14,867 nucleotides of DNA. It comes from Calditerrivibrio sp. Lineage in GTDB: Bacteria; Chrysiogenota; Deferribacteres; Deferribacterales; Calditerrivibrionaceae. The notes below the pieces were generated by a model, which was not told the DNA's origin, made no database searches, and worked only from the letters and a program-made list of their open reading frames with translations. The DNA lies in the NCBI GenBank assembly GCA_020217115.1, contig JAIWOA010000098.1:1-14867 (forward strand), given 5' to 3'. This document shows, piece by piece, positions 11,162-14,867 of the stretch (the first letter of the stretch is position 1; every line of letters starts with the position of its first letter). Made by a program: the position numbers and the translations under genes.

Positions 11162-11747
11162 TAAATACCTGAATTTTAATGATGAGATAAAGTTGTTGTT
11201 TGAGAGGTTTTATGAACTCCATATTTCTGCACCTATAAATTTAACTGCAATAAAAGGTAAAGAGGATTTTTATATAAAGCATTACCTTGACAGCATCTAC
11301 TTTTTCTGTAACAGAGGGGTAAAATTTGATAATCTTTGCGATATAGGTTCTGGAGGCGGATTTCCTGGAATGGTTGTGGCAATGTTTTACCCTGAGTCCG
11401 GAGTATTTCTTGTTGAAAGTATAAGGAAAAAAGCAGATTTTTTGTCTAATGCTGCCAGAGATCTTGGGCTTAGAAATGTATCTGTGATCAATGATCGTAT
11501 CGAAAACCTCAAAGGTTTATCGTTTGATTTTTTTACTGCAAGGGGGGTATCTTCGGTGCTTGATATCCTTAAAAAAAGCTGGAATGTTTCACGTGAAACA
11601 TCTTCATGGTTGTTTTACAAAGGGGAAAAGTTGCAGGATGAATTGTTGGAAGCTGAAGCTTTTATGAGGAAGAATTTTCTGGAGGCTGAACATGTTAGGA
11701 TTGAAGAACCTTTTAGTCGGAGTTATTGTTTTATTTATAGGAAGTAG
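11154..11747 (+). CDS. rsmG: 16S rRNA (guanine527-N7)-methyltransferase RsmG
   Basis: RsmG uses S-adenosylmethionine to methylate N7 of G527 in 16S rRNA. At 197 aa it is near the usual 200-240. The N terminus has the typical NLTAIKGKEDFYIKHYLDS segment, and the SAM-binding motif DIGSGGGFPG follows, then VESIRKKADFL and the NDRIENL region. The ATG overlaps the mnmG stop by 8 nt and lacks a strong Shine-Dalgarno, suggesting coupling to mnmG. Codons 144-149 (NVSRET) contain a perfect parS site. The last 56 nt also encode, in the +1 frame, the start of the next gene. The parAB genes that often follow rsmG are not present here. Confidence 0.95.
   Translation: MIDKYLNFNDEIKLLFERFYELHISAPINLTAIKGKEDFYIKHYLDSIYFFCNRGVKFDNLCDIGSGGGFPGMVVAMFYPESGVFLVESIRKKADFLSNAARDLGLRNVSVINDRIENLKGLSFDFFTARGVSSVLDILKKSWNVSRETSSWLFYKGEKLQDELLEAEAFMRKNFLEAEHVRIEEPFSRSYCFIYRK
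11585..11600. promoter_or_regulatory. parS centromere site (ParB binding) inside rsmG
   Basis: TGTTTCACGTGAAACA is a perfect 16-bp palindrome and matches the conserved bacterial parS consensus TGTTNCACGTGAAACA at every position. It is bound by ParB/Spo0J, which spreads and recruits ParA and SMC for origin segregation. parS sites cluster near the origin, which fits the dnaN-gyrA context. It lies entirely within the rsmG reading frame, and I saw no second perfect copy in the window. Confidence 0.92.
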
Positions 11748-12579
11748 TTTTTGTTATGGTGAAAGCACCTTTTATATAATAGGAGATCCTTTTGATCCGA
11801 TAGTGAGAAGTTTTCTTTTGTCATTGGAAAAAGCAGATAAAAAATTTAATTATCAGTTTGTTGATAAGATTGAGGGTGAATATGGATTTGATGTTGCTAA
11901 TAGAGTCCTTTATTTAGAAGGCCAACCTGTCTCCTTGAAGTATGGAATTAAAGATATTATGGATCGTTATCTATCCGAGAGATTTGATGCATGGAAAAAC
12001 AGTTATTTTATAGTCATTCAGAGTAGCTCTGGATACGCTGAAGATGTTGTTTCTCTTTTGAGAGAGAAAAAAATAGGTTTTTCTTTAGCTGCCAACAATA
12101 AAGATGTTGACCTTGTAATCAACAATAAAAAAGGTGAAATAGGTAAGAAAAAGGTGATTTTTTTAGTTGCTGGTGGAGAAAATAGTATGTACAGGGATCT
12201 TATCATACCTATGTTTTTTAGGCGTGTAATTAAGAATATGGACATTGTTGTTTTAGCAGAACATCTTTGTGGTAGAGTTATGGATCAGGATAATATGGTG
12301 GGGCTTAAGGGTGTGGAATTTTATTCTTTTGTAAGTTGTTTGGGTGACGATGAGGTTAAAAATCTGGCAGAAAAAATTGATAATGATTATCTTTCTGCTA
12401 TAATAGGGATAGAAAGCTTTTATTTTTATAAAAATAGTGTAGAGGGTAACCAATATGTGGGTAGATTTCTGGAAAAGGTAGAGAATAATAGATATAATTT
12501 TGTACTAAATGGATATGTTGTTATGGGGGATGGCAGTTTGAGATTACTTCCTCTGGTAAGGCAAATTGAGTTGAAGTAA
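11692..12579 (+). CDS. Secreted protein of unknown function
   Basis: I do not recognise a family for this 295-aa protein. It begins with a typical signal peptide: Lys5, then a hydrophobic stretch (about 6-20) ending SSFCYGES, with likely cleavage after Gly23. The cysteine at 21 is preceded by Phe, so it is a poor lipobox. The mature part alternates hydrophobic strands and helices (for example YFIVIQ 105-110, KVIFLVAGG 154-162, DIVVLAE 184-190), which suggests an alpha/beta fold exported to the periplasm. Two cysteines, Cys193 in HLCGR and Cys216 in VSCLGDD, could form a disulfide. The start lies 56 nt inside rsmG and is strongly supported by GGAGG at 11681-11685, six nt upstream. The next gene follows after 23 nt. 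A binding or ligand-sensing role is possible but not shown. Confidence 0.82.
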   Translation: MLGLKNLLVGVIVLFIGSSFCYGESTFYIIGDPFDPIVRSFLLSLEKADKKFNYQFVDKIEGEYGFDVANRVLYLEGQPVSLKYGIKDIMDRYLSERFDAWKNSYFIVIQSSSGYAEDVVSLLREKKIGFSLAANNKDVDLVINNKKGEIGKKKVIFLVAGGENSMYRDLIIPMFFRRVIKNMDIVVLAEHLCGRVMDQDNMVGLKGVEFYSFVSCLGDDEVKNLAEKIDNDYLSAIIGIESFYFYKNSVEGNQYVGRFLEKVENNRYNFVLNGYVVMGDGSLRLLPLVRQIELK

Positions 12580-12602
12580 TTAACTAAGTGTTGGGTGGAT
12601 AG

Positions 12603-13277
12603 ATGAAAAGAGAAGATGTAAGAAACTATAATGGAGAAGATGGGAAGCCGGCCTACATTATATACGATGGTAAGGTGTATGATGTTACTGAGAGCAGGTT
12701 GTGGAAGAAAGGGAAACATATGGGGAGGCATAAAGCAGGGGAAGATATGACAAGCTTTATAAGTATGGCTCCCCATGATGCCAGGGTTTTAGAAAAGGTC
12801 AAATATGTTTGTGATCTGGAAGATGATGAATTAGTTGAGGAAAAGAATGAGAAGTTGAGGGCTTTTTATAGGAAATATCATCCACATCCAATATTTATAC
12901 ATTATCCTATGGGTATACTTTATTTTGGTGCTTTTATGCTTCTTTTATGGATATTAACAGGTAACAAAAGCTTTGAACTATCGTCGTACTATGGACTCAT
13001 TGCTGGGACATTATCGGTATATCCAGCTATTTTATCAGGTCTTTTGAGCTGGTATATAAATTATGAGAAAACATTGACAGTTATTTTTAAAAATAAGCTG
13101 ATATTTTCAGGTTTATTAGTTGTTATTTCAACAATAATTTCTGTTTTGAGAATATTTTTAGGGGATATGTTATTTGAAAGCAATCTTTATTACCTGTATA
13201 TAATCGGTTATTTTCTGACAATTCCTGTAATGACATTTATAGCATATAATGGTGGGAGAATCACATGGCCAGATTAG
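12603..13277 (+). CDS. Cytochrome b5-like heme domain fused to DUF2231 membrane domain
   Basis: Residues 1-80 resemble the prokaryotic cytochrome b5-like heme/steroid-binding domain: YNGEDGKPAYIIYDGKVYDV, then LWKKGKHMGRHKAGEDMT and MAPHDARVLEKV. Candidate heme ligands are His39 or His43 and His58. From about 92 the protein enters a DUF2231-like membrane region beginning with the histidine-rich HPHPIFIHYP (93-102). Four hydrophobic segments follow at about 97-118, 129-151, 166-187 and 195-214. His93, His95 and His100 might bind another cofactor. The heme domain is most likely cytoplasmic because no signal peptide precedes it, so the protein may be a membrane redox component. The start has a weak GGGTGG site at 12593-12598, and the gene ends 13 nt inside the next gene. 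Family assignment is by motif recognition; the electron partner is unknown. Confidence 0.85.
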   Translation: MKREDVRNYNGEDGKPAYIIYDGKVYDVTESRLWKKGKHMGRHKAGEDMTSFISMAPHDARVLEKVKYVCDLEDDELVEEKNEKLRAFYRKYHPHPIFIHYPMGILYFGAFMLLLWILTGNKSFELSSYYGLIAGTLSVYPAILSGLLSWYINYEKTLTVIFKNKLIFSGLLVVISTIISVLRIFLGDMLFESNLYYLYIIGYFLTIPVMTFIAYNGGRITWPD

Positions 13278-13528
13278 ATGAAAATCTCAGTAAACAGAAT
13301 AAGGTAAAAGCAATTGAAGAGATGATACAGATTGTGCTACTGAGAATCCCCAAAGAGGTAGAAGCAATGCATTTTTATAAAAAAGCTGCGGAAAAATCCA
13401 CTACTAAAGAGGCACAGGAGCTTTTTTTGAGCTTAGCACAGCAAGAAAAAGGGCATGAGGCTGAGTTGAGAAGAATTCTGCAGGATTTAAAAGAAGAGTT
13501 GAAAAATATAAAGGGGGATCTTTCTTGA
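13265..13528 (+). CDS. Half-size ferritin-like (rubrerythrin/erythrin-type) diiron protein
   Basis: This 87-aa protein is two predicted helices with the metal motifs of one half of a ferritin-like four-helix bundle. IPKEVEAMHFYKKAA (28-42) carries Glu31 seven residues before Tyr38, as in rubrerythrin-type helices, and EKGHEAEL (61-68) supplies the ExxH pair Glu61/His64. Full rubrerythrin domains are about 140 aa, so a complete diiron site would need a dimer, as in encapsulated ferritins; that comparison is inference. The start is supported by GGGAG at 13254-13258, six nt before ATG. The first 13 nt overlap the cytochrome b5/DUF2231 gene, so the two are co-translated. A role in iron or peroxide handling is likely but not shown. 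It is the last gene of the long operon. Confidence 0.82.
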   Translation: MARLDENLSKQNKVKAIEEMIQIVLLRIPKEVEAMHFYKKAAEKSTTKEAQELFLSLAQQEKGHEAELRRILQDLKEELKNIKGDLS

Positions 13529-13610
13529 TTTTCATTTTTGGATTTTTATTAGCATGTTCGAATAGATTATTTATAAATATTTGATCCCTGTGGAAATTGA
13601 ATTGAAACTA

Positions 13611-13675
13611 TTGAGCTTTGAGTTAAGGGTTAGAGAGATGAGTGTTGAGTTAAGAGTGTTGAGTTGAGAGTTGAA
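13611..13675. repeat. GAGTT-rich short tandem repeat, 14-nt unit
   Basis: The unit GAGTGTTGAGTTAA at 13640-13653 is followed directly by GAGTGTTGAGTTGA at 13654-13667, 13 of 14 identical. Degenerate GAGTTAAG and GAGTTGA copies flank them on both sides. This purine-rich low-complexity tract differs from the surrounding coding sequence. Confidence 0.8.
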
Positions 13676-13757
13676 GATTTTGAAATTTGATGGTAGAGTT
13701 TCTATAATATCTGTGAAAATTTTCCATCTGTTATTAGAGATTTTTAACTTAACACTC
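13640..13757. repeat. Imperfect inverted repeat spanning the boundary promoter
   Basis: The left arm GAGTGTTGAGTTAA (13640-13653) pairs with TTAACTTAACACTC (13744-13757), which is its reverse complement with one mismatch in 14. The arms are about 90 nt apart, with the candidate promoter between them. This could be a remnant of inserted-element ends, but it could equally be an inverted copy of the local repeat. Confidence 0.55.
13680..13708 (+). promoter_or_regulatory. Candidate sigma70 promoter for the nitroreductase gene
   Basis: TTGAAA at 13680-13685 (5 of 6) and a perfect TATAAT at 13703-13708 have the optimal 17-nt spacing. Transcription would start near 13715, leaving a leader of about 118 nt before the ATG at 13833. 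It is the best promoter match I saw in the window, and it lies in the only large gap. Confidence 0.55.
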
Positions 13758-13832
13758 AAAACTTATAACTAAAAAAGTGGTATTGCCGTGTGGTTTTGTA
13801 GCCAATTTTAATTAAAAATAAAAAGGATTAAA

Positions 13833-14810
13833 ATGAATACAAAAAACTTTAATTTTTTGGTAGAGTTTGCGACCAAAGCACCATCGGGACATAATACCCA
13901 ACCCTGGAAATTTGAAAATTTTCAAGATGGCATTATTATTCATCCCGATTTCACAAGGTCTTTGCCTGTTGTGGATGGGGACAATCATGCTTTGTACATT
14001 AGTTTGGGGTGCGCTTTGGAGAATCTGATAATTGTTGCATCGCAAAAAGGCTATGAATGTGAAATTGATTATCCGACTAATAACCACAACGGCATAACAG
14101 TCCTACTAAGAACAAATGCAACAGACAACCCTATCGGAGATGAGTTATTTGATTTTATTCCGAAAAGACAAGTTAACAGAAGTAAATATTCGGATAAAAA
14201 TGTAAATGAAACCGAACTTGATATACTTAGGACATCATTTAGTTTTGAAGGTGTTTCTATTATTCTTTTGAATGGCAAAGTGAGTTTTGAACGTGTCATT
14301 CCGCTTATCATTGAAGGTAATAATTTACAATTTCAAAACAAAAATTTTGTAAATGAACTTACAAGCTGGTTTCGATACTCTAAGTCTGAAGCGGAAGAAA
14401 AGAAAGATGGTTTGTGGACTGCTGTAATGGGGTTACCTAACATGGGTAGGTTTATCGGTAATTTTGTAATGAAGAATTTTGTAAGTGCCCAAAGCGAAGC
14501 CAAACGAATAAATGACATCTTAAATAATACAGCAGGTATTGCCATATTTGTATGCGAGAAAAATGATACAATTTCTTGGATAAATGTAGGGCGTGCTTTC
14601 CAGCGTTTTGCTCTGACCGCTACAAAATTAGGAATATGCCATGCTCATCTTAACATGCCATGTGAAGAAATATCAATACGACATAAACTTGCAAAAGAGT
14701 TAGGAATAGAAAAGCAGCATCCGCTACTTCTTATAAGATTTGGGTATGCCGACAAAATGCCATATTCTCTCAGAAGAAATATTGAAGACGTAATAATTAA
14801 AGGTAATTAA
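13833..14810 (+). CDS. Acg-like nitroreductase family protein
   Basis: This 325-aa protein matches the Acg-type branch of the FMN nitroreductase fold. The N terminus has APSGHNTQPWKF (16-27), the usual FMN-phosphate and ring-binding segment. RSLPVVDGDNHALYISLGCALENL (43-66) follows, then a PKRQVNRSKY segment. The C terminus reads LLLIRFGYADKMPYSLRRNIEDV, a typical end for these proteins. They are cytosolic, bind FMN poorly in some members, and have uncertain substrates. The start has AAGGA at 13823-13827, five nt before ATG. The gene has its own upstream promoter candidate and is separated by 304 nt from the core operon, so it is a separate transcription unit. Its close relatives may lie in other phyla, possibly Bacteroidota; that is an impression and needs a search. 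Confidence 0.85.
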   Translation: MNTKNFNFLVEFATKAPSGHNTQPWKFENFQDGIIIHPDFTRSLPVVDGDNHALYISLGCALENLIIVASQKGYECEIDYPTNNHNGITVLLRTNATDNPIGDELFDFIPKRQVNRSKYSDKNVNETELDILRTSFSFEGVSIILLNGKVSFERVIPLIIEGNNLQFQNKNFVNELTSWFRYSKSEAEEKKDGLWTAVMGLPNMGRFIGNFVMKNFVSAQSEAKRINDILNNTAGIAIFVCEKNDTISWINVGRAFQRFALTATKLGICHAHLNMPCEEISIRHKLAKELGIEKQHPLLLIRFGYADKMPYSLRRNIEDVIIKGN

Positions 14811-14811
14811 A

Positions 14812-14867
14812 ATGAAATATATTTTTGGAATCTTTGTTATCGTGCATGGCCTAATTCACATTCTTGG
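14812..14867 (+). CDS. Start of a small membrane protein, cut by the window end
   Basis: An ATG one nt after the nitroreductase stop opens a frame that stays open to the window edge (18 complete codons). The residues are MKYIFGIFVIVHGLIHIL, a hydrophobic helix with an HGLIH motif like the first transmembrane segment of small uncharacterised membrane proteins. The near-abutting spacing suggests it is co-transcribed with the nitroreductase. The AAAGGTAATTAA sequence just before it gives a weak ribosome site. Function unknown. Confidence 0.6.
   Translation, partial: MKYIFGIFVIVHGLIHIL

Larger units (their letters stand above)
13529..13832. other. Non-coding boundary region between the core operon and the nitroreductase unit
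   Basis: These 304 nt contain no credible gene; short frames on either strand look like translated repeat sequence. The region holds GAGTT-rich tandem repeats (13611-13675), a distant inverted copy (13744-13757), a good promoter (13680-13708) and an A/T palindrome TTTTAATTAAAA (13806-13817). No GC-rich hairpin with a T tract follows the ferritin-like gene, so I do not call a terminator. AAGGA at 13823-13827 is the ribosome site for the next gene. Confidence 0.7.

Noticed and set aside
13505..13560. Possible terminator after the ferritin-like gene (AAAG/CTTT arms around GGGGAT, then T-rich sequence)
   Set aside because: The stem is only four base pairs and the T-rich part is interrupted, so it is too weak to call.
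13571..13759. 62-codon minus-strand frame in the boundary region
   Set aside because: Its sequence is the translated tandem repeat (LNS/LNT repeats), with no ribosome site.

Overview
The window is an AT-rich bacterial chromosome segment, about one third G+C by eye. It holds the replication-origin gene string dnaN-recF-gyrB-gyrA followed by folD-mnmE-mnmG-rsmG. All proteins are bacterial. GyrB carries the long Toprim/tail insertion typical of Gram-negative GyrB. Low G+C, the mix of families and a cytochrome b5/DUF2231 protein are compatible with Deferribacterota (Calditerrivibrio/Deferribacter type). That placement is inference from general resemblance, not from a search.

Layout. Bases 1-162 are a nearly pure A/T leader with a perfect A/T hairpin, a possible promoter and one weak DnaA-box-like 9-mer. 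dnaA itself is not in the window. From 163 to 13528 eleven genes lie on the + strand with gaps of at most 23 nt or overlaps. They are dnaN, recF, gyrB, gyrA, folD, mnmE, mnmG, rsmG, a secreted protein of unknown function, a cytochrome b5-like/DUF2231 membrane protein and a half-size ferritin-like protein. No terminator interrupts the run, so it can behave as one superoperon, probably with internal promoters; a good candidate lies inside recF just ahead of gyrB. Bases 13529-13832 are non-coding and hold short GAGTT-rich tandem repeats, a distant inverted copy and a good sigma70-type promoter. A separate unit follows: an Acg-like nitroreductase (13833-14810) and the first 18 codons of a small membrane protein cut by the window end.

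How the genes fit together. DnaN, RecF and gyrase serve replication, repair and supercoiling. FolD interconverts one-carbon folates, and 5,10-methylene-THF is the carbon donor for the MnmE-MnmG tRNA wobble-uridine modification. RsmG methylates 16S rRNA. A perfect 16-bp parS site (the ParB centromere) is embedded in the rsmG coding sequence at 11585-11600. The parA/parB genes that often follow rsmG are absent, and three accessory genes (secreted unknown, heme protein, diiron-type protein) occupy that place.

The most notable points are the parS site inside rsmG without adjacent parAB, the heme/diiron gene pair overlapping at the operon end, the 56-nt rsmG overlap that encodes a signal peptide, altered hallmark residues in DnaN and in the folate-binding domain of MnmE, and the repeat-marked boundary before the nitroreductase.
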